64,000 bases of DNA, taken from the NCBI GenBank assembly GCA_011634665.1, contig WAEK01000001.1, positions 1,193,501-1,257,500 of the forward strand, in the 5' to 3' direction. The notes below the pieces were generated by a model. That model did not search any database. It was not told where the DNA came from and saw only the letters and a program-made list of their open reading frames with translations. The stretch comes from Mortierella sp. BCC40632 (Eukaryota; Mortierellomycota; Mortierellomycetes; Mortierellales; Mortierellaceae). Made by a program: the position numbers and the translations under genes. Shown piece after piece: positions 24,420 through 36,530 of this stretch. How positions within the stretch are numbered: the first letter of the stretch is position 1; every line of letters starts with the position of its first letter.

Positions 24420-27167
24420 GAGAGGATTTATAATTACCAGTCTGATTCCAACTTCGGAGTAATCGAAGCAAAACCATTTGCAAGAAACAGTACTTGGCTG
24501 TTGTGAAACCAGAGCCTGATACGATTGTTTTAAGCTTTGGTGAGGACTCCTCATCAGAAGGTGTTGTAGAAATTCCAGATCTGCTCTCAGTCGTATCATC
24601 GGCCGGTCCTGTCGCATAATGGGCGCTGGTCAGGCCCAAAATCGCCCACCATGTCATGCCGAAAAAATACCAGAACTGATGCTCTTCCTCTACAAAGCTT
24701 GAGGCAAACAAGGTGATAAGGTAAAGGACGAGAATCACAGCTCCCAATACTCTGTTGATGGACCAGTTGATTTCATTCACAATTTTATGGGTTCGTGATT
24801 TATCCAATCCCTTGGACAGTGAAGAATGTGCGCCAGATGTAGCTGTTGTTGTAAAACGCAAGATACCACGTCGAGCATGGAGCCGGTGTTGTCCTTGACT
24901 CTGAGATAGAGATGAGATTGACTCCGGCTCAGTCCATGACAGCTTGAAATCGGTCCAAAGTTGCGTCTGAAGCGCGCAGAAAATCATTCCTACTACTGCG
25001 AAAGCCATGACCATTGAGCCATTTGTCAAAAGAGACATGTCGTATTTGCTTAACGCCGTCGAGAGCATCGAGCTAGCGTCAGAGAGAAACTAGATAATGA
25101 TAGTATTGTTAGACTTAAGCCTTGGTTATTGTGGTTGAAGGTGCGAGAAAGCAGACATGGCTGGAGGTTCCTACCTGAATATACGCTTGCTCAGCGTGTA
25201 TGAATTTGATCCGACGAACACTGTCAGAGTGGTTCATGTTCAAATATGAGGCATGTTCTGCTAACGCCAAAGTATACCAACACTGGAGTCTTTTTTGCTC
25301 GTCTCCAGATTTAGAGCACTGTTCAAAATCTTTAGACTTCTCCTCATCAATATCAGCTTTGTCTTCAAGGGCAGCATTTGTCCTGGAGCTCTCGAAGTCT
25401 TCAAGCAATGTCGAACTTTCAGACTTGAAATTTGACCACTTGGACTTTAGAACTTCTGCCACCTGGTGGGCGTTGAGCTGAAGTGCTCTCAACTTCTCAC
25501 TAGCTGTAAGCGATAGTAAATTGGATTGTTAGACAATTCGAGTGCAGGGCGAAAACAAAGGAGTCACGAAAGAGAACTCACCTGAATACTCCGAAAAGAG
25601 CTCTGGAATAAGCTTGCCGACATTGTTCTTGGGGATCGGCAAGCCCGTAAGTAATGAAAGTGTTGGAACCAAATCAACCTGACTCACAGTGTTATAGAAG
25701 CTGAACTCGTCGGCTTTGGCACAGCCTTCTTCATTTTCCCCTTGACTGCACTTGAATGGATCAATTGCTGCCTTGATGTGCTCCTGAGATTCAGCTGAAG
25801 TGAAGGCAGAACTCATGAATAAGAATGCGGTAGAGATCTCACTCTTAGAAGATCCGCCATGATTTCCAATCTACGTCAGCGTTGATTAAAAGAGTCAGCC
25901 TCATGTGTTCAAGTTGTTATACTCTTGGATCATGCGAATAAGGGGTGGAGATAACTTCATACCTCGTTCATTCCATGATCTCCGCACAAAACGAAAAGAG
26001 TTGGTAGTGACTGGGGGTTCTTCTTCAAATCCTCAGCATCGCGTCTTATAAGCTCATCATAGATAGTTTTTGCAACCTCATCCATCTCAATCTGCTTTGG
26101 ATGCATAAGTGGAGACTTGGATCCACCTGAATGGCCAACGTGATCCAGTCCCAAATAATGTAGAATCAGTCCATCCCAGTCATCTTTAAGCATCTCTGGC
26201 GCAACATGCCGCGTAACATTTGTATCCACCTCTACTGTATCCTGATAAAAGTGATTAAGTTGAGACGTCAACATTTGAGAAATTTAACTCAGCAAAATCA
26301 AGAAATTCCAATTTACAACGCACCATGGCGAACAAGGAAGAAGTTCCATCGGCTCGGAAAAAAAGTCCAGGGAATAATTTGATCCAAGTATTGTCACCAA
26401 AGAAGGCGACTGTCCGGTTCACTGGTTGGCCGGATAGAGTATCCAGTCGCTGCGATTTAGATCGCACAAACTGGACTACCCAGTTATCTTGACTGGTAAG
26501 GGTTGAAGATTGATCTGACTCTGCAATGTTAAGGATGGCATCCAAAAATCCAGGGACCGTTCCTGTGGTGAGTGCTTTGAGGCGAGGAAGCGTTGCTGTT
26601 GGTGCAGAAGCCAATGCTGTAAACGGTAGCGCCTTGTATTGATTGATAAGACTATGGAGGCAAACAGGAAGGTCCGTGGTCTCTGGTGAGTTGGGAACCA
26701 TCAACATTTGAATCATGATGCTCAAGGCGGTAAAACCGATAGTATTACCTTTGCATTTGCTGGAAGCCGGTTTTATTGTCGTACAAGAAGTCACTACGTT
26801 TCAAGGCGCCATTCAGGCCAAGAGCACATCGACGTTGGAAATCGCACTCATATTGTGGTTTGCTCGCCTGGAACAGATCAACGTAGTTCATAATGCTGGG
26901 AAATATTGCCTACCTTCTTAGGGCATCAACAAGCATCAAGACGATACGTCCAAAACGCGCCGGGACGGTTCCTGACGTACTGTCCTGATGTCCATGGTCC
27001 GGAGATACGTCTTGTGGAAAGCGAGGGAGAGGAGGAAGGTCTTCAAGGGTAGCGAAGTCTGTTGAAATAGTTTTATATGGAAAGAACCCTTTTGTAAACA
27101 TGAGTAGGCCAGCTAGCTGGCACAACGAAGAGGCGAGGAGCGCGCCATAGAGCATCCAGGGCCTCAT
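22528..27167 (-). CDS. LAS21: GPI ethanolamine phosphate transferase 2 (Las21/Gpi7, PIG-G)
   Basis: Eight exons: 26914-27167, 26749-26793, 26324-26651, 25963-26241, 25582-25870, 25175-25503, 24438-25089 and 22528-24296 (1,314 residues). The enzyme adds phosphoethanolamine to the second mannose of the GPI anchor in the ER. Met1 starts a signal-anchor (MLYGALLASSLCQLAGLLMF). The lumenal alkaline-phosphatase-like domain follows, with VLMLVDALRSDF, LPRLKALTTGTVPGFLDAIL, FFGDNTWIKLFPGLF, TVEVDTNVTRH, HYLGLDHVGHSGG and CGDHGMNEIGNHGG supplying the metal and active-site residues. The C-terminal half is many membrane helices. It is longer than yeast Las21 (about 830) because of charged loops, notably a Lys/Glu/Gln-rich cytosolic segment about 22850-23110. 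It shares a 173-bp divergent promoter with the NCBP3-like gene. Confidence 0.95.
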
Positions 27168-27340
27168 TGTGGAAGGATGATGACATTGAACTGTGTTTCA
27201 ACTTGGTACCATTCGCTGTCTTTGGGCGAGGCTGTAGCAAAAGCCACCAGAATGCCATTTATGAACATCTCTTTGCAGGGACTGCATGAACATTGTCTTT
27301 CATCTTTCTCACTCAGTCAATCTCACTCTCTGCCGCAAAC
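27168..27340. promoter_or_regulatory. Compact divergent promoter, LAS21 / NCBP3-like
   Basis: The two ATGs (27167 on -, 27341 on +) are 173 bases apart, so the core promoters must overlap or abut. The half near the + gene is CT-rich (CTTTCTCACTCAGTC...). Confidence 0.6.
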
Positions 27341-29745
27341 ATGGACATCGACACTGTAAGAATCATGGACCAGGGATCTCCGCATATCTTTCGGACACTC
27401 TCGAAACAACCTGGTGTGGCACTTGATGTAACTCTCTAGGCCTACCACATCTCATTAGAATCGTCTCGCTCTCCCTGAGGAAGACGAGCTGGACTTTGAC
27501 ACTGACTCGAGACACCATCAAGCAACAGGGGCGGAACATGCGATATCCTCCAACGCCAATTCTACGGATGCAATCCTCCAGCTTGAACAGTGAGTCTTTA
27601 ATCAAACACTCTGATTCCATTTAGGATGCGCCTTAGTCCATTGCGATTTCAAAGGAAACGCTTGGTCAACGCAATTTATGTTTCGAGGGGTTGTCGCTCT
27701 GCCAATTTATCAAGAGCCCCCCACGACCTTATGGAAGTCTTTTTTCTTTTCCTTTCTTTTTTTCTTTTTTTGCCTCTCTGACTCCTGACTTCAACCGAAC
27801 CTTTCATTTGCATAGGGCGCTGAATGAGGAAACAAAAGATATTTCTGCCCGTTTTCAAGGGAATCAAAGACCCCACCCCCCAGGTCTCGACCAAGCTCTT
27901 CCTGATGGCAGACGCCGCCCTGGCCCGTCCAGGGACAATCAACAACAACATCGGTATGCGAGCAAGGATGGTGGATTTTTGACAGGTAAAAAAAAAGAAA
28001 AAAGAAAAAGAAAAAGAAAAGGCGTCCTTTGTGACTCCATTCAAAACGCTGTAATATTGAAAAGGGATCTGCTCAATTCTCTAAACGCTACTATCTTCAG
28101 GCTTTGATCTCTTCACAAAGGCAGAGCAAGACAAAAGAGCAAACCGTGCGGCGCGGTTTGGTGCAGCCCCACAAGGAGAATCAAAGGTGACGGACCAGAG
28201 TTTGGAAATGCAGGAGTCAGGCATGGATGTTGGTAATTATCGGCCTTAGCGCTCGTTATTCCCGTCTAGAGATCGAATTGGGAATTGCCTTGGAAGTTCA
28301 CAGTGTGCCTTAAGTTAACCAGGAACTGTTGCTCTTCACGGAATTCACTACTGTTGGATTTGCTAGATGATGATAATGACTATCCCCGTGCTCTTCCAGA
28401 AGCCCCTCCTCGGACGTCGACAATTCGACTTGATGCTATTCATTTCTTTGGAACAGATGAGATGAGTACCAAAGACGTTCTCAAGTACTTTGAGACATAT
28501 GGCCCAAGCCATATCGAATGGATTGACGACTCTTCCTGTAACGTGGTCTTCCCTGATCAGCATTCTGCCAAGCGTGCTTTATACTTCCAGCTTGTGGATC
28601 AGACAGGAGTCACCTTTGGAGAAGCTGAGAGTCAAGCAGGAACAGAGACCCAGGAAGACGAAGGGCTCAGTCACGGTACTGACCCTGCTCAGTCCACTGC
28701 TTCAGCCCCTCCTAAATCGCTTAACTGCCTTCAAAAAGCCAAGCCTTACATCCCTACTCAACAGTCTCAGTCAACTGCCCGAATTAACAATAACATTTTC
28801 GTCCGTTATGCTACGGACTATGATATCAAACAAAGAGGCGCCGCCGCGAGAAGTCAGTATTATGCGATCCATGGGCGTGAGGAGTCGAGGCCAGGTATCA
28901 ACTCTCTTCATAAAAGAGAACACCAGTACGGAAGGAGAAGTCGTGCGGATGACGACGAAGTCTGGAATCGTGGACGAGGTATTTCAAGCTTCAGTCGATT
29001 GAGGCGCAAGATGGAAGGAGAGGCTTCTCCTAGTCCCTCGCCTCCACGTCGCCGATCATGGTCCAGAAATAGGAGACTTGCAAGATCCCGTTCGCGTTCC
29101 AGATCGACAGACTCTGATACTAAAAATAGGCGGTCGAGATCGAGATCGCCTAGCTATATTGGCCGTCGCGAAAGAGCAAGTCGGTCGCCAGAATCTCAAC
29201 TTGGTCGACTGCGCTCTGATGACTATGAGTATGGATTGCATTGTTTTCTTATGACTACAAGTGACTGAAAATAGTATCTAGCTCAAATCTAACTTTCAAC
29301 CACTTGGTGTTACGCATTTCATTTCCATAGGAATCGTGGTCGTCGTGGCGACATTTCATTGCGGCTTGGAGAGCGTGTCAAGGACTTTGATGGAGCCGAC
29401 GAGGAGCAACTGGCAAAGGTTGAAAACCGAATGAACGATTTGGCAGATGACTTCTTGGCCGAACTCGAATCAACCTTTACCAGAAGAGAGAAGATGATTC
29501 CCAAATCTAAGACACTCTACAGCGACTTTTATGAAAAGGAGTACTTGACAGAGAAACCAGCCCAGACAAAGTCTCGTAGAGACCGTGATCATCGGGGCAG
29601 AAGAGATAACTCATCCCATGGTGGAGACTCAGGCCGCCGAAGACGTGATCATAGACAGGACAGAGATGAGGCGCTAAGAGCAATAAGCTCAAGGTTGGGT
29701 CCACTAAGTGAAGATGTGGATGAGTTCGGACGCTCAAAGCGCTAA
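27341..29745 (+). CDS. NCBP3: Nuclear cap-binding protein subunit 3-like (NCBP3) RNA-binding protein
   Basis: Exons 27341-27355, 27459-27589, 27816-27985, 28101-28232, 28367-29228 and 29331-29745 (about 574 residues). The core, in exon 5, is an RRM-like fold: IRLDAIHFFGTDEMSTKDVL, KYFETYGPSHIEWIDDSSCN and VVFPDQHSAKRAL. The MST.DV..YF..Y.P.HIEW.DD.SCNVV string is the NCBP3 hallmark. Animal NCBP3 joins NCBP1 and CBP80-linked export factors (TREX, ARS2) in capped-mRNA export. An acidic N-terminus (DELDFDTDS) and a KRANRAARFG motif precede the domain. Arg/Ser and Arg/Asp repeats follow (RSRSRSTDSD; late RRDRDHRGRR), typical of nuclear mRNP proteins. Exon 1 is only 15 nt. The start was chosen because MDIDT splices in phase to an acidic stretch. 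Confidence 0.85.
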
Positions 29746-30552
29746 TATAAGCATGAAGCAGTAATAAAGTGCGGGTCTTGATGTTCTTTTTCTTCAACTT
29801 CTCACATCTTTGATGGCTCTGAATCTCGGACCCTTTGTTTATTGCTAGTCCCAAAGGAGAGCGAAATAAATCTCATTCCAGAGCGCCACTAACCCTCCTA
29901 CTCCAGAGCACGGACCATTTTGAGGTATGGAACACAAGTTTAATTACATCGATGAAATTAGAGATCGCGGAGGTACGGATGGACTACTGCACTGAGCAGA
30001 GATAAAGTTGTCGAGTCGTTGAGCTTATTACCGATAGGCATCTCGTTTTTTTTTTTTTTTTTTTTTTTTTTTTGATTTGGTATTTGTGTGGGATTACCGC
30101 TCTGACCGCAGTTTGCATGAGAGATGGCCAAGGCGTGGGGATCTTTGAGTATGGCTCTTCAGACCCTCGGACTCCTGTTACACGATAACGATTGAATGGG
30201 CCTCAACCCCTTTGCTGATTTTCGGAGATTTGTTAGCCCAGTGGCACTGGTTCTGGTTCTTACTTGACGAAGTTAATACAGCAATGCAACCAGAGGGCCC
30301 TTCAGGTATAAAATCGTCTACATGCAGTGAGATTGGGCTCTGGAGCTTCAGGAGCTCAAAGGAATGTCTCCTTCTGAGAGACACTTTGTAGTAGCTTTAG
30401 CCCAATGGGTGGTATTATCCTCTAACCCTAGTACACATTAACGATTTGATTCCCTTTCTCGAATTTCATCAAAATATTCAGAACCCCAGACTGTTGGATG
30501 GCTATGCGGTATAGCACGCTAGTTTAGTGCCATAGATCTTGGTAATATACAC
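29746..30552. other. Convergent intergenic region
   Basis: 807 bases between two converging genes, with a T28 run at 30046-30073. No gene supported. Confidence 0.5.
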
Positions 30553-32386
30553 TTAGCAATGAGCGTCGTACTCTCCTACGTTTTCTATCATGACATAAGC
30601 GCCATTGTCTTGTCCTTCTTTTTCCTTATATGGCAAATGCTTGGACCACAGGAAGAATGAGTACATGTTTTCACCAGACAGTGAGTAGCCATGCTCTTTT
30701 CCAACCCATGAGATAGGAGAATCCTGAAATCCCCATACTGTAATATTGGCCCAAGTTGGATTACTTTGTGAATCAAGAAGCGATCTATTCGATGTTCCCA
30801 AAAGAGTAAAACATACCATTAGTTAATTAAAACTTGCTTACGAAAGTGAAGAGAAAATAGATTATCTGGTTGAAAGGATGTAGACATCTTACCGTAATGA
30901 ATCAAAAATCGCATTAGTACAGGCGGGTGGGATGAACCCAGAGATTTCAATTAAACATCCTGGAGCTCCAACCTCATCTGTCGTAGGCTTGCAGGGGACT
31001 GTGTAGACACAGATATATGGGTCCGTTTTGTCTCCGAGATTAATCCTGTAAGGAGTTGTATGGGGTATAATCTATGGTTAGCAACAATTTTTTTTCGAAA
31101 GAGACACGAACTTTTTAAGCTTTGAAAGACTTGCCTTGAAGACTGAATAGAGGCGAGTCCAATCCACTCATAAATGTCTTCTACACTCATGGCCCATCGT
31201 TTTGTATTAGCCCCAATGGTCCTGATGCTGGATGTGTCTGGGATAACTAGGTTGTTTAGTGGGGTACTCCGGAAGTTGTACTGAAGTTCCTTTGCGTTCA
31301 TAGTCGGAGGAAAATCGAGTGACACAGATGCCCCTATAGATCGACGTTGATAGAACAGTGTTAACGTAACGATGAAATAGACCTTTGTTGTAAACATTTG
31401 AAAGCAAATGATTAGATACCTTCGCTATTCACATGCGCAAACACCATGTGAAACTCGTGTGTATAGGTGTTCTCAAAACACCATTTAACCCGCTCAAAAT
31501 TGGGTTTGCCAGGGATCATTGACTCATCCTTGAGATTGATCTCCACGACTAGCAAACGAAACGGCACAGGAAACGTCAAGTTAGAGCTTGGCCCCAGAGG
31601 TCATTGTGAATAAATGGGAGGCACACCCGGATCGCGATTGCTACTCACCATAGCGTTGATTCCGCGGATGAAATCGAGATTTTGATCCTGTCATCCCAAA
31701 CTGTTCATACGAGTCCTTCGTCAACGACAAGATTAAATTTCCTACAGAAGAGATTGCCGACGAACGTAAATGTTCATATTGCTGTTAAGGAAAATACCTT
31801 GGTATGGACAGCGTTTTCAGCGAGGCGATCAAGAACAACATCTACCTTTTCCATCCACGCATACGACATCGCCTGTATCAATCCTGGTTTCGACGCTAAG
31901 CGCGATTAAACCTAAAACGGCGGATACTAATGAGTTTCTGCCTTGATACTGACACAAGTAAACTGGCTTTCATCCCATTTCAATTTGTTGATGAGGCTAG
32001 CTGGCTAAGCGGGGGCCTCTAAATGTACCTTCACGGATATAACGCATAAACGTGGCTGTCAGGAGGAAAGAGAGCGGGATCTTGGCAGAATAATAATGCG
32101 TGTTCTTTTGAAGTGCCTCTGTCAAGCGCGTCAAAATCGATGAAGAGGCTGGGACTGGGAGAAACACCTGGACCTAAGAATGACAGGTACAACGCAGTGA
32201 ATCAATATTTATGCCTGGGTTTGATCCAGTGTAACACAACTACTCATGGATAAATGGGGGTACCCTTTGGTTGAATGGATGGTTAAGAATGCATCTTGAA
32301 TGGAGTTGCTTTGGTGAATTGAAAGAGTAATGTGACAGGTAGAGGTTGGACCTCGGTGGATCAGTGCGCGGGAAGAACGTCGACAT
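30553..32386 (-). CDS. RPP40: Ribonuclease P/MRP protein subunit p40 (Rpp40)
   Basis: Eight exons: 32264-32386, 32029-32173, 31846-31911, 31649-31741, 31420-31548, 31135-31333, 30893-31045 and 30553-30784 (379 residues; human Rpp40 is 363). The protein is a scaffold subunit of the nucleolar RNPs that mature tRNA 5' ends and process pre-rRNA. Family blocks appear in order: CILNHPFNQR/VQVFLPVP, THYYSAKIPLSFLLTATFMR, LIALSVETRIDTGDVVCVDGKG, NLILSLTKDSYEQFGMTGSK, RYVVEINLKDE, IYEWIGLASIQSSR, INLGDKTDPYICVYTVPC, ISGFIPPA, ITVWGFQDSPISWVGKEHGY and LSGENMYSFF. The intron at 31046-31134 uses a GC donor (AG|GCAAGT). The start ATG is 32386; the exon-1 donor GTACCC is weak but is the only one that closes phase. 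Sequence identity is low, so this gene is easy to miss without splicing it. Confidence 0.88.
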
Positions 32387-32961
32387 GGTGGGCTGGTGTC
32401 CAACAGACCGATTGGCTGCCACAGCTTAAAAAAAAAAAAAAAAAAAAGAGTCCTTCTTTCTCCCACACACAAAATCACGTGGCGAAAGTGTGAGTGTGAG
32501 TGAGGCTCATCACCCGCCATCATCTTCATCATCGCCATCTAAAGTGTCTCCATTACCCTCTCACCAACGTCTGTCTATCAGCGCTGCACTTGGTCAGCTT
32601 GCCCTATCTCCTGTCTTTACTCTCACTTACTCTGACCTTCGGATCTTTAACCTCACCCAATCATCATCAGTGCCTCGTCCATCGGCATGCTCTCTTAGTC
32701 CTTTGGAGACCTTTATACCCATCTTCACCTAGTCTAATTTCATCGATCAACCAGAAAGCCGATCCCTCATCCATCCGCTCGTCTCTATCCATCCACCCAT
32801 CGGTATTTTCTCATCTCATTGTGCATCCCCCCATCAAGGCTCAACCTCTCATCCTCGCGCTCATCTCCGCGCTCTCACTTTACTTTCCCTAACTGGCACA
32901 GCTTGTTCCTGAACAGGTTTTCGCCTTCGGCACAAAAAGCAACCTCTCAAAGTCACTCCAA
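32387..32961. promoter_or_regulatory. Divergent intergenic region, RPP40 / PAK-like kinase
   Basis: 575 bases with an A20 run (about 32428-32447) and then a long C/T-rich leader (32500-32950) before the kinase ATG. No independent gene seen. Confidence 0.5.
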
Positions 32962-35900
32962 ATGGGTCAGAAGCCGTCGGCGGAGCATTATCAGCGCCAC
33001 CATGGCCATGGCCAGCGTCAGGAGGACCGCTATATCTCCTCGCATAGTCAGGCCAGCAGTGGGAACAGTGGTGTCTCCGGTGGACATCACCGCCCGCAGC
33101 AACAGTCCTCACCCACAAGCTCTACAACAGGCTACATGCAAGGATACCCTCGTGGCCGTGCCTCGTCTCTATCCGTCAACCAGCGCAACATGTCAACGAC
33201 CTCCTTTGCTAGTAGTGCGCCCACTCAGCCACGAGGACATGCTTATCTGCACGCCAACCAATCCACCTCAAGCCTTTCGCTCTCGCAGTGGTCTCCTGCG
33301 CGAAAGAACTATCCAAAAAAGATAGTTAGCATCGGCAATCCCACTGATATCGAACATGGCATCCACGTTGAATACAACCATGAGAGGAAAAAGTACATGG
33401 GCATCCCCGATGTCTGGCAAGATGAGATTCCGACTGATGATCCATTAGATACAACATGCATCAGCCCCCATCTCGTACCCACAGTTCGACATCCTCCTCC
33501 AGGATCCGAAGGTATTCATGATGGCATAATCGAGTCTGCTCATCTGTTCATGTTCCTGTGTGAGCATCCTAACTCAGAGTTATTTTGCTACGGCTCTTTT
33601 ACGGGACGGATAGAACACAAGATCGGCTGGCCATACAACGTTCAGCATAAGGCGCATGTTGACATTGACATTACGGACGGCAGGGTTGGATTCAAGGTAA
33701 CATTTAAGAATAGATCTGTCTACTAGGATTGATTGGACATGCAAGTGATCATTTCGAGATGTTGATTGTCGGGATGATCCATGATCTAAAATAGGGATTG
33801 CCAAATGAGTGGAGGGCGGTACTAGAGTCGCAGGGAATCAGTGAACAGGACATCAAGCAGCATCCGCAGGCACTCAACAAGCTCATGCAGCTTCAGCTCA
33901 ACGACCTCGAGCTACCCCCCCCTTCGCGGCCGCCACCTCCGCCACCAAAGCCTCTACAAAATAATGTCGCAATTGCCACCAAGACGGCTATGTCGAGCCA
34001 TGGCCGACCCCCTGCGTCGCCAGGTCTGGAACAAGCGATACCCCCACGTCCACGCCAGGACCAGATACCACCAACGTCGCCCGCAAGACCCATGGAGGGC
34101 ATGATTAACCCTCGAAGGACCTCGAGTCTTAACCCTGCAGCACGGACACCTTTGGAGCAGGTTCAACCATTAAAATCTTCGTCCCAGTCAGGCCGACCTC
34201 CAGTTTCATCACGGAGCAACAGTGAGACCTGGGATGGAATGACGATGGTCACAACGCCGACGAGATCCAACTATTCTATGAGTCCTGTACGAGAAACCTC
34301 AGAGGTATCGTCTTCGGATCCTTCGCGTTCACGCAACCACTCAATGGGCTCAGGCATTGGATCTGTAGATCCACGGCAGTCGTGGAAATCCAATACACGC
34401 CAAAGTAATGAATCGCAGTCATCATCGAGGAATCGCGGTGCGGAATCGCCCATTCCTGCCTCAAGACAGTCCTCAACAACACCTTCCATGGATTACAGAG
34501 ATCCGACCCGTACTCCAGTGTCATCTATCGCCGGCGCAGCGGCTGAGCGCGAGAGACAAAATGGGCCCAACATGCCCTCCCAGCCAACATCACCTTCACA
34601 TACGCCATCTCAGTCTCCATCTCCAACTAACAAAAACCTCGCAGAGATTCCAGGAGCGCCAACCAATTCAAACCCCTTACCAATTTCAGCATTCTTTAAA
34701 GAACGTTCGGGCTCTGCTGCAGCCATCGCTGTTTCAATCCCTCCAGAATCCAGGAACGCCAATCACTCGTCTCCAATTTCCCCCCCAGGCTCGAACTCAC
34801 ATTCACAGAGCATCATCACCCCACACCACTTACGGCGTAAGTCTGTCAAGAGCATGTATGTTAATATCCCCACGCCATCAGGCAAAGTGGATTCGACATC
34901 CGACAGCCACGAAAAATCTAGGAACGACGGCGATAGCTCGAAACCATCGGACCAGTCTAGCAAGGACCAGAATCAGGAAGCAATGCCTACTCTAACGGAT
35001 GATATCATCCGCAAATATACTTTGGACTCTGATACTATCAATGTGAGCACCAAGCGACCAAACGAAGCCTCGCAGGGCGCAGTATCAGAGGCTTCTTCAG
35101 GAGCCCAGATCTGCACTGCTGATGAGAGTGCAAGAGAGTCAGCATTGGCAGCGATACGTGAGGAGGATAAAGATGATCTTGAGTTTATTACCGAATATGG
35201 ACTCCAGGCATTGCTCCATCGCCCCCGCCCAAAGGATCCTCATCAGCTTTACTCCAATATTGTCAAAATTGCAGAAGGAGAATCAGGATTCTTGTTTTCG
35301 GCTACAGAGAATTCATCTGGCAATCTCGTGGCAGTAAAGATGATTGCCAAGACAGTGACAGCAAAGATGAAGACCATCCGCAACGAGCTCGAGTTGATGA
35401 AGGCAAGCCACCACCCATGTATCGTTGCATTCGTTGCATGTCACTTGTCCGAAACGGATCTGTGGATGGTTATGGAGCGCATGGAGATCTCGCTTGCAGA
35501 CATTATTGCCATCAACTCTTTTCAAGGACAATCTCACCCAGACAAGGGATTTATGCAGGAGTGTCATATGGCGCGCATTGCAAAGGATACATTGCAGGCA
35601 TTAGCTTTCTTGCACGAGCATGAGCGGATCCATCGTGACATTCGGAGTGACAACATCTTGTTGGATATGGAAGGCAGAGTCAAACTTGCAGATTTCGGAC
35701 ATTCGGTTCAGCTGACAACGGATCACCCTCGTAGGAACTCGGTTGTTGGCACACCTTATTGGATGGCGCCAGAGGTGATTCGTGGTTGGAATTATGGTAC
35801 AAGTGTTGACGTCTGGAGTTTGGGTGTAGTCATGCGTGAGATGTTGGATGGAGAGCCACCATATATGGACGAGCCACCACTGCGCGTAAGTTTCTTTGAT

Positions 35901-36530
35901 GGTTGATATACTTTCTGAGACCATCTTGCGCCTTGTTAATGAGACAGTACCCTAACATGTATTTTGTTTTTCTTACTTTAGGCCATGTTTTTAATCGCCA
36001 GTGGAGACTTGCCCAAGATCAGACAACATGATATGGCATCAAAGGACTGTACTTCCTTCATTACAGCATGCACAACTGGCGAGGATGAAGAGAGACCGAG
36101 CGCGAAGGAGTTACTACAACATCCTTTCTTGAACTTTGCTTGTGAATCCGATTCAATGGCCTTGCTCTTGCTAAGGACATACGAGCTGGAAGCTGGAGAA
36201 GCTGAGGACGCACAAAATGAGGACGAGCCCGAGATGGAAGAAGAACCAGCTGATTGTCAAGAAGAAGAAGCCTTTGTAAGAGAGACAGGATCAGCATCTA
36301 GTCATGCGCCAATTTATCAAGGCAGTGGTCACCCAAGCCTTGTCCATAGGAATATGGAGACTGTTTTGGAACACCAAGAGCACCAAGAGCCAACAGATTA
36401 TTCTCAATATGGAGATAAGCAGGAATTGGATGAGGAAGAAGAAGAAGAGGAGGAAATCGTTGCTGTTGCTACTGTTGTTGGAAGGTCCCTACCAGCGACA
36501 AGTGTAGTTCCCCCAGCACCTTCTATTTGA
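32962..36530 (+). CDS. PAK/Cla4-like serine/threonine kinase with two CRIB motifs
   Basis: Exons 32962-33696, 33795-35885 and 35982-36530 (1,124 residues). The N-terminus is MGQKPS, a possible N-myristoylation glycine. CRIB 1 is at residues 124-136 (IGNPTDIEHGIHV), followed by GIPDVW. CRIB 2 is at 221-233 (IGWPYNVQHKAHV), followed across the junction by GLPNEW. Both fit I-x-x-P-x4-H-x2-H-V, the Cdc42/Rac-GTP binding motif. A long Ser/Pro-rich linker with polyproline (PPPSRPPPPPPK) follows. The kinase domain is about residues 725-1010: VAVK with K760, HRDIRSDN at 858-865, DFG at 878-880, GTPYWMAPE, SLGVVMREMLDGEPPY. The usual catalytic-loop Lys is Arg (R862), and the Gly-rich loop reads AEGESG, lacking the first Gly. 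The C-terminus is acidic. The role is inferred to be polarity or morphogenesis signalling; catalytic strength is uncertain. Confidence 0.9.

Noticed and set aside
30951..31397. Continuous 148-codon minus-strand ORF as a stand-alone gene
   Set aside because: Its first part is RPP40 exon 6 and its last part reads the next exon in the wrong frame. The spliced model recovers DPYICVYTVP.
33498..33620. A PH domain between the two CRIB motifs, as in Cla4
   Set aside because: The roughly 85-residue linker is too short and lacks the PH strand pattern.
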